A stretch of DNA of 56,640 nt from Paracoccus wurundjeri. GTDB lineage: Bacteria > Pseudomonadota > Alphaproteobacteria > Rhodobacterales > Rhodobacteraceae. Positions 7,936 through 16,699 of this stretch are shown here, one piece after another. The translations under genes were made by a program, and so were the position numbers. The stretch covers positions 1 through 56,640 of the forward strand of contig NZ_JAUUTZ010000028.1 of NCBI RefSeq assembly GCF_030678915.1, in the 5' to 3' direction. The stretch's first letter is position 1. Each line of letters opens with the position of its first letter. The notes beneath the pieces are model-generated. The model had not been told where the DNA came from. It was given only the letters and a program-made list of their open reading frames with translations, and made no database searches.

Positions 7936-9114
7936 ATGAGCGAATATTCCCTGTTTACCTCGGAATCCGTCTCCGAGGGGCATCCCGACAAGATCGCAGA
8001 CCAGATCAGCGACGCCATCCTTGACGCGATCATGGCCGAAGACCCGCGCGCCCGCGTTGCGTGCGAGACGATGGTCAAAACCGGCGTCGCGATCATTTCC
8101 GGCGAAATTTCGACCAATGCCTGGGTCGATCTTGAATCCATCGTGCGCGATGTGATCTGCGATATCGGCTATACATCATCGGAAGTCGGCTTTGACGGCG
8201 CCACCTGCTCGGTCATCAATATCATCGGTAAGCAATCGCCCGAAATCAATCAGGGCGTGGACCGTGAAAGCCTTGAGCAGCAAGGCGCAGGCGATCAGGG
8301 GCTGATGTTCGGCTATGCCTCGGACGAGACTGATGTTCTCATGCCCGCGCCGATCACCTACGCACACCGTCTGGTCGAGCGTCAGTCAAAGGTTCGGCGC
8401 GAAGGCACCCTGCCCTGGCTGCGCCCAGACGCAAAATCGCAACTGACCCTGCGCTACGGCGCGGATGGCCGTCCCGAAGCGATCGACGCGGTTGTGTTGT
8501 CGACCCAGCACAATCCCGACATCACGCTGACCGATCTGCGCGAAGCAGTGATCGAAGAGATTATCAAGCCCGTTCTGCCCGCGGAATGGCTGTCGGATCA
8601 GACGAAATATTTCATCAATCCGACCGGCAAGTTTGTGATCGGCGGGCCGGTAGGCGATTGCGGCCTGACTGGGCGCAAGATCATCGTTGACAGCTATGGC
8701 GGCATGGCCAGACATGGCGGCGGCGCCTTCTCGGGCAAGGATCCATCCAAGGTGGACCGCTCGGCGGCATATGCGGGCCGCTGGGTCGCCAAGAACATCG
8801 TAGCCGCCGGATTGGCCAGCCGCTGCGAGCTTCAGGTTTCCTATGCGATCGGCGAGGCGCAACCGACCTCGATCTCGCTGAACACCTTTGGAACGGAAAC
8901 CGTCGCGCATGACAAGATCGTCGCCGCGGTGCGCGAGGTCTTCGACCTGCGCCCATTCGCCATCATCCGCGACCTTGATCTTCTGCATCCGATCTACCGT
9001 CCTACGGCAAGCTATGGCCATTTCGGGCGCGACGCCTATCTCCTGAACGGCGCGACCGCCTTCAGCTGGGAGCAGACGGACCGGGCAGAAGCCTTGAAAG
9101 CCGCCCTGACCTGA
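7936..9114 (+). CDS. metK: S-adenosylmethionine synthetase
   Basis: A 392-residue methionine adenosyltransferase, which makes SAM from methionine and ATP. Diagnostic motifs are EGHPDKIADQISDA near the N-terminus, the methionine-loop GAGDQGLMFGYA and the phosphate-binding GGGAFSGKDPSKVDRSAAYA. Length is normal. It directly follows ahcY with 3 bases between stop and start, so SAM supply and SAH removal are co-expressed. In Rhodobacterales a SAM/SAH riboswitch is known ahead of some metK genes. There is no room for one here, and none was recognised ahead of ahcY. Confidence 0.97.
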   Translation: MSEYSLFTSESVSEGHPDKIADQISDAILDAIMAEDPRARVACETMVKTGVAIISGEISTNAWVDLESIVRDVICDIGYTSSEVGFDGATCSVINIIGKQSPEINQGVDRESLEQQGAGDQGLMFGYASDETDVLMPAPITYAHRLVERQSKVRREGTLPWLRPDAKSQLTLRYGADGRPEAIDAVVLSTQHNPDITLTDLREAVIEEIIKPVLPAEWLSDQTKYFINPTGKFVIGGPVGDCGLTGRKIIVDSYGGMARHGGGAFSGKDPSKVDRSAAYAGRWVAKNIVAAGLASRCELQVSYAIGEAQPTSISLNTFGTETVAHDKIVAAVREVFDLRPFAIIRDLDLLHPIYRPTASYGHFGRDAYLLNGATAFSWEQTDRAEALKAALT

Positions 9115-9209
9115 TACGGTCCGGGCATCGGCCGATCACAGACCCGTGCAGCGGTTGTCGCGGCCCTCGCGATGTCTTATCTGCTGTTCCAAGCTGCCCG
9201 GAGGCATTC

Positions 9210-10331
9210 ATGTCGCTGAACCCGATTCGTCCATGGCGAAATATCGAAAGGCGGAAATCCCGTCAGATCATGGTAGGCAACGTGCCGGTGGGTGGCGATG
9301 CGCCGATCAGCGTTCAAACCATGACCAATACCGATGGCCACGACGTCAAGGCGACGCTGGAACAGGTCATCCGCGCGGCCGATGCCGGTGCGGATATCGT
9401 GCGCATTTCCGCCCCCGATCAGGAAACCACCCGCGCATTGAGGGAAATCTGCCGCGAAAGCCCCGTGCCGATCGTCGCGGATATCCATTTCCACTACAAG
9501 CGCGCCATCGAGGCCGCAGAAGCAGGCGTGGCCTGCCTGCGGATCAACCCCGGCAATATCGGCAGCGCCGAGCGTGTGCGTGAGGTCATTCAGGCGGCCC
9601 GTGACCATGGCTGCTCGATGCGGATCGGGGTGAATGCCGGTTCGCTTGAACGGCATCTGCTTGAGAAATACGGCGAGCCTTGCCCCGACGCGATGGTGGA
9701 ATCAGGGCTGGATCACATCAAGATCCTTCAAGACAACGATTTTCACGAGTTCAAGATCAGCGTGAAGGCAAGCGACGTCTTCCTTGCCGCCGCCGCTTAT
9801 CAGCAATTGTCCGAGGCAACGGATGCGCCGATTCATCTGGGCATCACCGAAGCGGGCGGCTTTGTGGGCGGCACGGTGAAATCGGCCGTCGGGCTGGGCA
9901 ATCTGCTTTGGATGGGCATCGGCGATACGATCCGCGTCAGCCTGTCTGCCGATCCTGTGGAAGAGGTCAAGGTCGGCTATGAAATCCTCAAATCGCTGGG
10001 CCTGCGGACAAGGGGCGTTCAGATCATCTCGTGCCCCTCTTGCGCGCGACAGGGTTTCGACGTGATCAAGACCGTCGAGAAACTGGAAAAGCGGCTTGAG
10101 CATATCAAGACGCCGATGAGTCTTTCAATCATCGGCTGCGTGGTGAACGGCCCGGGCGAAGCCCTGATGACCGATATCGGCTTCACTGGCGGCGGCGCGG
10201 GCAGCGGCATGGTCTATATGGCCGGCAAGCAAAGTCACAAGATGACCAATGACCAGATGATCGATCATATCGTGCAACTGGTCGAGGAACGCGCCGCGAA
10301 GATCGCGGAAATAGCGGAAGAAACCGTGTGA
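9210..10331 (+). CDS. ispG: 4-hydroxy-3-methylbut-2-enyl diphosphate synthase
   Basis: A 373-residue IspG (GcpE), the iron-sulfur enzyme of the non-mevalonate isoprenoid pathway that converts methylerythritol cyclodiphosphate to HMBPP. The N-terminal TIM-barrel domain includes QTMTNTDGHDV and VADIHFHYK. The three [4Fe-4S] cysteines appear in CPSCAR and IIGCVVNGPGEA in the C-terminal domain. The ATG at 9210 has GGAGG seven bases upstream and gives a normal N-terminus. It starts 95 bp after metK and has no functional tie to it. No strong terminator was seen after the stop. Confidence 0.96.
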   Translation: MSLNPIRPWRNIERRKSRQIMVGNVPVGGDAPISVQTMTNTDGHDVKATLEQVIRAADAGADIVRISAPDQETTRALREICRESPVPIVADIHFHYKRAIEAAEAGVACLRINPGNIGSAERVREVIQAARDHGCSMRIGVNAGSLERHLLEKYGEPCPDAMVESGLDHIKILQDNDFHEFKISVKASDVFLAAAAYQQLSEATDAPIHLGITEAGGFVGGTVKSAVGLGNLLWMGIGDTIRVSLSADPVEEVKVGYEILKSLGLRTRGVQIISCPSCARQGFDVIKTVEKLEKRLEHIKTPMSLSIIGCVVNGPGEALMTDIGFTGGGAGSGMVYMAGKQSHKMTNDQMIDHIVQLVEERAAKIAEIAEETV

Positions 10332-10494
10332 GCAAGGGAACTGCGGATTCCTGCCACTATCACCGCGACAGACGAAACAGCCCCAAGGCTACATTCTTGC
10401 CGTCAAAACCCGCATCTCGTGACGCAGAGCGGGAAGCAGCAACGATTCTGCACTGACTTTGAGTTGGTCAAGTTCGACTCGCGGCCTGTCTTCC

Positions 10495-10569
10495 TCATCT
10501 CAGACCAAGAAACGAGAGGATGAACAGAACGACGACCACAAGGCCGACAAGATAAATGATGTTATTCAT
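10495..10569 (-). CDS. 24-residue single-pass membrane peptide, copy 1
   Basis: A very short gene encoding 24 residues that start MNNIIYLVGL and end ILSFLGLR, essentially one transmembrane helix capped by a C-terminal arginine. Reality is supported by the strong ribosome site AGGAGGGG seven bases before the ATG and by a second copy at 27043-27120 with the same core (IIYxVGLVVVVLFILS) and the same LGLR end. The two copies differ at many synonymous codon positions, so this is conserved protein sequence rather than recent DNA duplication. I recall similar tiny open frames in other alphaproteobacteria but could not check. Function is unknown; a lone membrane helix could modulate a larger membrane complex. 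Confidence 0.72.
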   Translation of the reverse strand: MNNIIYLVGLVVVVLFILSFLGLR

Positions 10570-10786
10570 AATCCGCCCCTCCTAAAGCGACGTAGAGGCG
10601 ATTACCGGAACTGACGACGACTGCGTCAGATGCTGCCTCCCTATCTCAACATGGAAAGTTGTATTTGGGTTCCATGTTTCCACCGCCAGCAGGCTTCGCC
10701 GCTTACACGCGACCATCGAAAAAGTCGCACCAGCAGGGAATTGCCGCAAACGGTAAACTTAAAAAATTGTTTTTTATGGAAAAATT

Positions 10787-10861
10787 TGGAGCGGGCGATG
10801 AGATTCGAACTCACGACATCAACCTTGGCAAGGTTGCGCTCTACCCCTGAGCTACGCCCGC
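10787..10861 (-). tRNA. tRNA-Gly (anticodon GCC)
   Basis: Read on the minus strand, this 75-base segment folds as a tRNA: acceptor GCGGGCG/CGCCCGC, D arm with GCTC and GAGC, anticodon stem CAACC/GGTTG with loop TTGCCAA, T loop TTCGAAT, then discriminator T and an encoded CCA. The central loop gives anticodon GCC, for glycine. A run of T on the transcribed strand around 10761-10775 lies just downstream and could end transcription. Confidence 0.97.
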
Positions 10862-10980
10862 ATCCTGTCCCGAGGCCGTATCACCTTCGGTGAGGGGTGA
10901 TTTATTGGACTGCGCCGAAGGGTGCAAGGGGGAAATGCGCTAATTCAGCAGATTTTTTCTTCGCTCACGGGTTATCGGAC

Positions 10981-13839
10981 TCATTCCGCCGCCCGGATCC
11001 GCGCAGGCTTCAGCATGGGCGCCAGGTAATGCCCAGTATGGCTGACATCCACTGTGGCGACATCCTCCGGCGTGCCGGTCGCGACGATCCTGCCGCCGCC
11101 GTCACCGCCTTCGGGACCGATATCGATGATCCAGTCAGCGGTCTTGATCACATCAAGATTATGCTCGATCACCACCACCGTATTGCCCTGATCGACAAGC
11201 GAATGCAGCACTTCCAGCAGCTTGCGGACATCTTCGAAATGCAACCCCGTCGTCGGCTCATCAAGGATATACAGGGTACGCCCGGTCGAACGGCGAGACA
11301 GTTCCTTGGACAGCTTGACCCGCTGCGCTTCACCGCCCGAAAGCGTGGTCGCCTGCTGCCCGACCTTGATATAACCAAGCCCGACCTGCATCAACGCATC
11401 CATCTTTTCGCGAATAGAGGGAACGGCTGCAAAGAATTGCTGCGCATCCTCGACCGTCATATCAAGAACATCGGCTATACTCTTGCCCTTGAACTTTATT
11501 TCCAAGGTCTCTCGGTTGTAGCGCGCACCCTTGCAGGTCTCGCATTCGACATAGACATCGGGCAGGAAATGCATCTCGATCTTGATCACCCCGTCGCCCT
11601 GACAGGCTTCACAGCGCCCGCCCTTGACGTTGAAGCTGAAACGGCCGGGCTTATAGCCACGCGCCTTCGATTCAGGCAAACCGGCAAACCAGTCGCGGAT
11701 CGGAGTGAACGCGCCGGTATAGGTGGCCGGATTCGAGCGCGGCGTGCGCCCGATGGGACGCTGATCGATATCGATAACCTTGTCCAGATGCTCCAACCCC
11801 TTGATGGTCTCGCATGGCGCCGGGGTCTGACGCGCACCATTCAGCCGCAGCGATGCGGTCTTGAACAATGTCTCGATGGTCAGGGTCGATTTACCGCCGC
11901 CCGATACACCGGTGACGCAGATGAACTTGGCAAGCGGAAACTCGGCATCGACATGTTTCAGATTATTGCCGGTGGCCCCCACGACCGTCACCGATTTTCC
12001 GTTTCCCTGCCGCCTCTCGGCGGGCACGGCGATTTCGCGTTCGCCCGACAGATACTGACCGGTCAGGCTTTTCGAGTCGGCGGCAATCTGATCGGGTGTG
12101 CCGTGGCTGACCACTGTGCCGCCATGAACCCCAGCGCCCGGCCCCATGTCAAAGACATAATCGGCATGGCGAATCGCATCCTCGTCATGCTCGACCACCA
12201 GCACCGAATTGCCCTGATCACGCAGGTTCATCAACGTTTGCAGCAGCCGGTCGTTATCGCGCTGATGCAACCCGATCGAGGGCTCGTCCAGAACATAAAG
12301 CACGCCGGTCAGCCCGCTGCCAATCTGACTGGCCAGTCTGATCCGCTGGCTTTCGCCGCCCGAAAGCGTTCCCGCAGCGCGGGAAAGCGTCAGATAATCC
12401 AGCCCGACATTCACAAGGAAACCAAGCCGCTCACGGATTTCCTTAAGAATCGCCGCAGCGATTTCGTTCTTTTGCTTGCCAAGATGTTTCGGCGCATCCT
12501 CGACCCAGGCAAGCGCCTCCCTGATCGAAAGCTCGACGACCTGACCGACATGGTTGCCGGCGATCTTCACCGCCAGGGCCTCAGGTCTCAGGCGATAGCC
12601 GCTGCAGGCGCCGCAGGGACGGTTGTTCTGATAACGCTCGAACTCGTCGCGGACCCATTGCGAATCCGATTCGCGCAGGCGCCGCTGCATATTCGGGATG
12701 ACACCTTCGAAAGCGCGCGTGACCTCATATACCCGGCCCGCATCGTCGAAGCGGAATTTGATCTGTTCTTCGCCCGAACCGTAAAGGAACAGGTTCTGAA
12801 CGTTTTCCGGCAGATCCTTCCACGCGGTTTTCTTGTCGAAACCGTAATGCTTGGCAAGCGCATTGATCGTCTGGGTCAGATATGCGGATTTCGACTTGGA
12901 CCACGGCGCAATCGCCCCTTTCCCCACCGACAGCGCAGTATCGGGAATCACCAGCCTTTCGTCAAAGAACAGTTCGACCCCCAAGCCGTCACAGACCGGA
13001 CAGGCACCGAAAGGCGCGTTGAAGCTGAACAGGCGCGGCTCGATTTCCGGAATGGTGAAACCGCTGACGGGGCATGCGAAATTTTCGCTGAAGGTGATGC
13101 GTTCCGGTTCACCGTCAGCCGGGGCGGTTTCCAGTACGGCGATCCCATCCGCCAGATCAAGCGCGGTCCGCAGACTATCGGCCAGCCGCGTCTCAAGCCC
13201 TTCGCGCACGACCAGCCGGTCGACAACCACGTCGATATCGTGGCGGAATTTCTTATCCAGAACCGGAGGCTCATCCAGTTCATAAAACTCTCCGTTCACC
13301 TTGACCCGCTGAAAGCCCTGTTTGCGAAGTTCGATGAACTCTTTCTTGTACTCGCCCTTCCGGTCGCGCACGATCGGGGCCAGAAGATAGGCGCGCATGC
13401 CCTCTTCCATAGCCATGATCCGGTCAACCATGTCCTGCACCTGCTGCGCCTCGATGGGCAGGCCGGTGGCGGGGCTATAGGGTGTGCCCGCGCGGGCGAA
13501 CAGCAAGCGCAGATAATCGTAAATCTCGGTCACCGTGCCAACGGTCGAGCGCGGGTTTTTCGAGGTGGTTTTCTGTTCGATCGAGATCGCCGGAGACAGG
13601 CCGCTGATATGGTCCATATCCGGCTTGCCCATCATATCAAGGAACTGCCGCGCATAGGCCGACAGGCTTTCGACATAGCGTCGCTGCCCCTCGGCATAGA
13701 TCGTGTCGAAGGCAAGGCTGGATTTTCCACTACCCGACAACCCGGTGATCACCACCAGCTTGTCGCGCGGAATATCCATATCCACGTTCTTCAGATTATG
13801 TTCGCGCGCGCCGCGAACCTCGATGAACTTCTGTTCCAT
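10981..13839 (-). CDS. uvrA: Excinuclease ABC subunit A
   Basis: A 952-residue UvrA, the damage-recognition ATPase of nucleotide excision repair that loads UvrB on damaged DNA. Both ABC modules are present: Walker A GLSGSGKSS (33-41) with signature LSGGESQRIRLA, and a second Walker A GVSGGGKST (about 640) with LSGGEAQRVKLS. The C-terminal zinc module CEACQGDG...CETCKGAR is intact. In the first zinc module the opening pair reads CPVS, not CPxC, while the second pair CPVCDG is normal. I believe this change is common in alphaproteobacteria, but I could not check. A perfect LexA-type site lies 67 bp upstream, so SOS induction is expected. Confidence 0.97.
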   Translation of the reverse strand: MEQKFIEVRGAREHNLKNVDMDIPRDKLVVITGLSGSGKSSLAFDTIYAEGQRRYVESLSAYARQFLDMMGKPDMDHISGLSPAISIEQKTTSKNPRSTVGTVTEIYDYLRLLFARAGTPYSPATGLPIEAQQVQDMVDRIMAMEEGMRAYLLAPIVRDRKGEYKKEFIELRKQGFQRVKVNGEFYELDEPPVLDKKFRHDIDVVVDRLVVREGLETRLADSLRTALDLADGIAVLETAPADGEPERITFSENFACPVSGFTIPEIEPRLFSFNAPFGACPVCDGLGVELFFDERLVIPDTALSVGKGAIAPWSKSKSAYLTQTINALAKHYGFDKKTAWKDLPENVQNLFLYGSGEEQIKFRFDDAGRVYEVTRAFEGVIPNMQRRLRESDSQWVRDEFERYQNNRPCGACSGYRLRPEALAVKIAGNHVGQVVELSIREALAWVEDAPKHLGKQKNEIAAAILKEIRERLGFLVNVGLDYLTLSRAAGTLSGGESQRIRLASQIGSGLTGVLYVLDEPSIGLHQRDNDRLLQTLMNLRDQGNSVLVVEHDEDAIRHADYVFDMGPGAGVHGGTVVSHGTPDQIAADSKSLTGQYLSGEREIAVPAERRQGNGKSVTVVGATGNNLKHVDAEFPLAKFICVTGVSGGGKSTLTIETLFKTASLRLNGARQTPAPCETIKGLEHLDKVIDIDQRPIGRTPRSNPATYTGAFTPIRDWFAGLPESKARGYKPGRFSFNVKGGRCEACQGDGVIKIEMHFLPDVYVECETCKGARYNRETLEIKFKGKSIADVLDMTVEDAQQFFAAVPSIREKMDALMQVGLGYIKVGQQATTLSGGEAQRVKLSKELSRRSTGRTLYILDEPTTGLHFEDVRKLLEVLHSLVDQGNTVVVIEHNLDVIKTADWIIDIGPEGGDGGGRIVATGTPEDVATVDVSHTGHYLAPMLKPARIRAAE

Positions 13840-13905
13840 AGGCGTGCCTCGAACGATCCGACGCCAGACATAATATCAGCGGCTGAAAAAGCAACCGGAA
13901 CATGT

Positions 13906-13920
13906 GAACATAAAGTGAAC
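13906..13920 (-). promoter_or_regulatory. LexA (SOS) box upstream of uvrA
   Basis: Read in the direction of uvrA the site is GTTC-ACTTTAT-GTTC, an exact match to the alphaproteobacterial LexA operator GTTC-N7-GTTC. It lies 67-81 bases before the uvrA ATG, where a promoter would be. A third GTTC lies four bases further downstream at 13898-13901. Damage-inducible control of uvrA by LexA is well known for this class of bacteria; here it is inferred from the match and its position. Confidence 0.85.
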
Positions 13921-13992
13921 GAAACTGCAAGCCGTCATATATCTGCCATAAACCCCGGATGGGGATCGGGCGGGGATCGGCCCGCCATCCGG

Positions 13993-15336
13993 TCAGGCCG
14001 ATTTCTCGGCGATATCGGCACCCAATCCCCGCATCAGAGGAATGAAATCGGGGAAAGAGGTCATGATCGGGCTGCCGTCATCAATCGCAACGGGCGAGTC
14101 GGTTCCCAACCCAAGCACAAGAAACGACATCGCGATCCGGTGATCCAGATGTGTCACCGCCAGGCCACCGCCCGGCACCGCGGCCATGCCGTGAACCGTC
14201 ATGGTGTCCCGGGTCTCTTCGACCCGGACACCATTCGCCCTTAACCCCTGCGCCATGGCGTCGATGCGGTCACTTTCCTTCACCCGCAATTCGGCTACAC
14301 CATTCATCACCGTCTTTCCCTTGGCAAAAGCGGCGATCACGGAAAGGATCGGGAATTCATCGATCATGCTGGCCGCGCGTTCGGGCGGAACGCTGACCCC
14401 AGTCAGCGGCCCATGTTTCACATGCATATCCGCGACCGGCTCACCGCCTTCTTCACGTTCATTTTCAAAGCGAATATCCGCACCCATTTCAAGCAAGGTG
14501 ACATAAAGCCCGTCACGTGTCGGATTCCGGGAAACGCCCGGAACCCGGATCTCGGAGCCGGGAACGATCAGGGCGGCGGCCACGGGGAAAGCCGCGCTGG
14601 ACGGATCACGCGGCACGGCAACCGGCTGGGCACGCAGTTCCGGCCGCCCCTTCAACGTGATCACATGGCCCTCTTCGGTGGATTCGCTGTGAATCTCGGC
14701 CCCGAAACCGGCCAGCATCCGCTCGGAATGATCGCGGGTCGGCTCGGATTCGATCACCACCGTTTCGCCCGGTGCATTCAACCCGGCAAGCAGGATCGCT
14801 GATTTGATCTGTGCGCTTGCGATCGGGGTTCGATAGCGCAGGGGAAGCGGGTCCGCAGCACCCTGTATCGTGATCGGCAAACGCCCGCCTTCCCGGGCTG
14901 TGATCTGTGCCCCGAACTCCGACAGCGGATCGGTGACACGCGCCATCGGGCGGCGCGACAGACTGGCGTCGCCGGTAAAGGTCGCGGTGATCGGCGTGGT
15001 CGCCATCGCCCCCATGATCAGCCGCACGCCGGTTCCCGAGTTGCCGCAATCCAGAATCGCCGCAGGCTCGGAAAACCCACCGACGCCGACGCCGTGGACT
15101 GTCCACTCTCCCGGCCCAACCCGCTCGATCTCGGCACCGAAGGCCGCCATCGCCTTGGCAGTGTCCAGCACGTCCTGCCCTTCAAGCAGCCCGGTGATGC
15201 GGGTTTCTCCGACCGACAGGGCGCCAAGGATCAATGCGCGATGGCTGATCGACTTGTCTCCGGGCACCTGAGCCGCACCGGAAAGAGGCCCTCCGCTCCG
15301 GGAAATCATAGGTTGGGGATCGGCAGCATGTGACAT
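13993..15336 (-). CDS. aroA: 3-phosphoshikimate 1-carboxyvinyltransferase (EPSP synthase)
   Basis: A 447-residue EPSP synthase of the shikimate pathway, joining shikimate-3-phosphate and PEP on the way to aromatic amino acids. Landmarks are GDKSISHRALILGAL, TGLLEGQDVLDTAKAM, GDASLSRRPMARVTDPL, RVKESDRI and THLDHRIAMSFLV. These resemble class II enzymes of the CP4 type more than the E. coli type. The PEP-site loop reads GNSGTGVRL, with Gly where the CP4 enzyme has Ala. The ATG at 15336 is chosen over a GTG four codons earlier because GAGG sits eight bases before it. It precedes uvrA on the same strand by 153 bp; the uvrA LexA box lies in that gap. Confidence 0.95.
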   Translation of the reverse strand: MSHAADPQPMISRSGGPLSGAAQVPGDKSISHRALILGALSVGETRITGLLEGQDVLDTAKAMAAFGAEIERVGPGEWTVHGVGVGGFSEPAAILDCGNSGTGVRLIMGAMATTPITATFTGDASLSRRPMARVTDPLSEFGAQITAREGGRLPITIQGAADPLPLRYRTPIASAQIKSAILLAGLNAPGETVVIESEPTRDHSERMLAGFGAEIHSESTEEGHVITLKGRPELRAQPVAVPRDPSSAAFPVAAALIVPGSEIRVPGVSRNPTRDGLYVTLLEMGADIRFENEREEGGEPVADMHVKHGPLTGVSVPPERAASMIDEFPILSVIAAFAKGKTVMNGVAELRVKESDRIDAMAQGLRANGVRVEETRDTMTVHGMAAVPGGGLAVTHLDHRIAMSFLVLGLGTDSPVAIDDGSPIMTSFPDFIPLMRGLGADIAEKSA

Positions 15337-15456
15337 CGTGGACCTCACTGTTTCGCAGGTCTTTTAGCGCCACCGGATCACGGCTGCCACCACCTTCTTG
15401 CGATCCATTCCGTTTCAGATCCCAAGACCGCGGCAATACATCCGCTCTCGCCGGAT

Positions 15457-16617
15457 TCAGTCTCGCTGCTTATCGGCGATTGCCCGCAACACCGAGCGCG
15501 CCGCACGCAGCCCGGGGGCTTCGCCGCCTTTGCCAAGACGCTCCATCGTCAGGTCCATCGCATCCAGTTGCGCCTTGCGTGAGGTCATGTCCTCCAAAGC
15601 AGTCTGCAGCGCCAGTGCCATCGGTCCCGGCTGACAGTCGCGGCCCAGGAATTCGGGAATGCTGCGGGTTTCGCTTACCAGATTGACCAACGTCACCGTA
15701 TCGGTCCGCAGCAGCAGCCCGATCAGCAACCGGCTGATCGGCGCCATGTCATATCCAATCACCATCGGAATGCGATTCGCCGCCAGTTCCAGACTGACCG
15801 TCCCCGAGGCAGCCAATGCCAGATCCGCTGCCGCAAAGGCGGCACGCTTATCCCCGCTATTCTCGACCACGATCGGCTCACTCGGCCATCTCCGGGTCAT
15901 CTCGTGAACCATCTGCGAAACGCCCGGAACCGTCGGCAGCACCACGCGAATTTCCGGAACCCGATCCCGAAACCGCATCAATGCCTCGTCGAATCGTGAC
16001 GCCAGCCGCCCGACTTCCGATCTGCGCGATCCGGGCAGGCACAGAACAACCGGCGCATCCGGCTTAATGTCGTGGCTTTCGCGGAACCGCGAGGCATCTT
16101 CCGGCCCCCCGATCTCCATATCCACCACCGGATGGCCTACGAAATCGCAGGTCATTCCTGCCGCTCGCATATAGGGCGGCTCGAAGGGCAACAACGCAAG
16201 CACATGGTCGATCATCGGCGCCATTCCCTTTGCCCTGCCGGGTCGCCATGCCCAGACCGAGGGTGCCACGTAATGGATCGTCCGTAGCCCGGGATTCAGT
16301 TTCCGGGCCGCGCCCGCCACGCGCAGGCAGAAATCCGGGCTGTCGATGGTAATCAAAGCGTCGGGGACCTGCTCGGCAATCGCTGCTGCGGTCTCGGCAA
16401 TCCGGCGCTTGAGATGACGGTATTTCGGCAGCACCTCCCAGATACCCATCAGGCTCAACTCATCCATCGGGAACATGCTGGCCAGCCCCTGCTCCGCCAT
16501 AAGCGGACCGCCTATACCAACGAAACGGCAATCCGGCACAAGCTGTTTCAGGCCCGCCATCAAAGCCGCGCCAAGTTGATCCCCCGAGGGTTCGCCCGCA
16601 ATCAGAAAGAACTTCAT
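15457..16617 (-). CDS. lpxB: Lipid-A-disaccharide synthase
   Basis: A 386-residue LpxB (GT19), the peripheral membrane glycosyltransferase that joins UDP-diacylglucosamine and lipid X to form the beta-1,6 disaccharide of lipid A. The N-terminus IAGEPSGDQLGA and the segments ITIDSPDFCLRVA and YVAPSVWAWRPGRAK are family signatures. The C-terminal nucleotide domain includes LCLPGSRRSEV and AASGTVSLELA. It is the last gene of fabZ-lpxA-lpxI-lpxB, 82 bp after lpxI. That gap is larger than the other junctions in the block and shows no feature I can name. Confidence 0.96.
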   Translation of the reverse strand: MKFFLIAGEPSGDQLGAALMAGLKQLVPDCRFVGIGGPLMAEQGLASMFPMDELSLMGIWEVLPKYRHLKRRIAETAAAIAEQVPDALITIDSPDFCLRVAGAARKLNPGLRTIHYVAPSVWAWRPGRAKGMAPMIDHVLALLPFEPPYMRAAGMTCDFVGHPVVDMEIGGPEDASRFRESHDIKPDAPVVLCLPGSRRSEVGRLASRFDEALMRFRDRVPEIRVVLPTVPGVSQMVHEMTRRWPSEPIVVENSGDKRAAFAAADLALAASGTVSLELAANRIPMVIGYDMAPISRLLIGLLLRTDTVTLVNLVSETRSIPEFLGRDCQPGPMALALQTALEDMTSRKAQLDAMDLTMERLGKGGEAPGLRAARSVLRAIADKQRD

Positions 16618-16699
16618 GGCGTCCCGTCACTTGCTGCATCGCTTCATGGGTATGTCAGCAACGAGGAAGAAACCAGCCTTTCTTCATGGCGATAAATAC

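Noticed and set aside
13956..13991. Inverted repeat CCGGATGG/CCATCCGG after aroA as a terminator
   Set aside because: The loop is 20 bases with further repeats and no T-run follows in the direction of transcription, so the case is too weak to list as a feature.
10897..14244. A 1115-codon open frame on the plus strand opposite uvrA
   Set aside because: It mirrors the uvrA codons, has no ribosome site and no recognisable domain, and overlaps the tRNA promoter region. It is an antisense shadow of a GC-rich gene.
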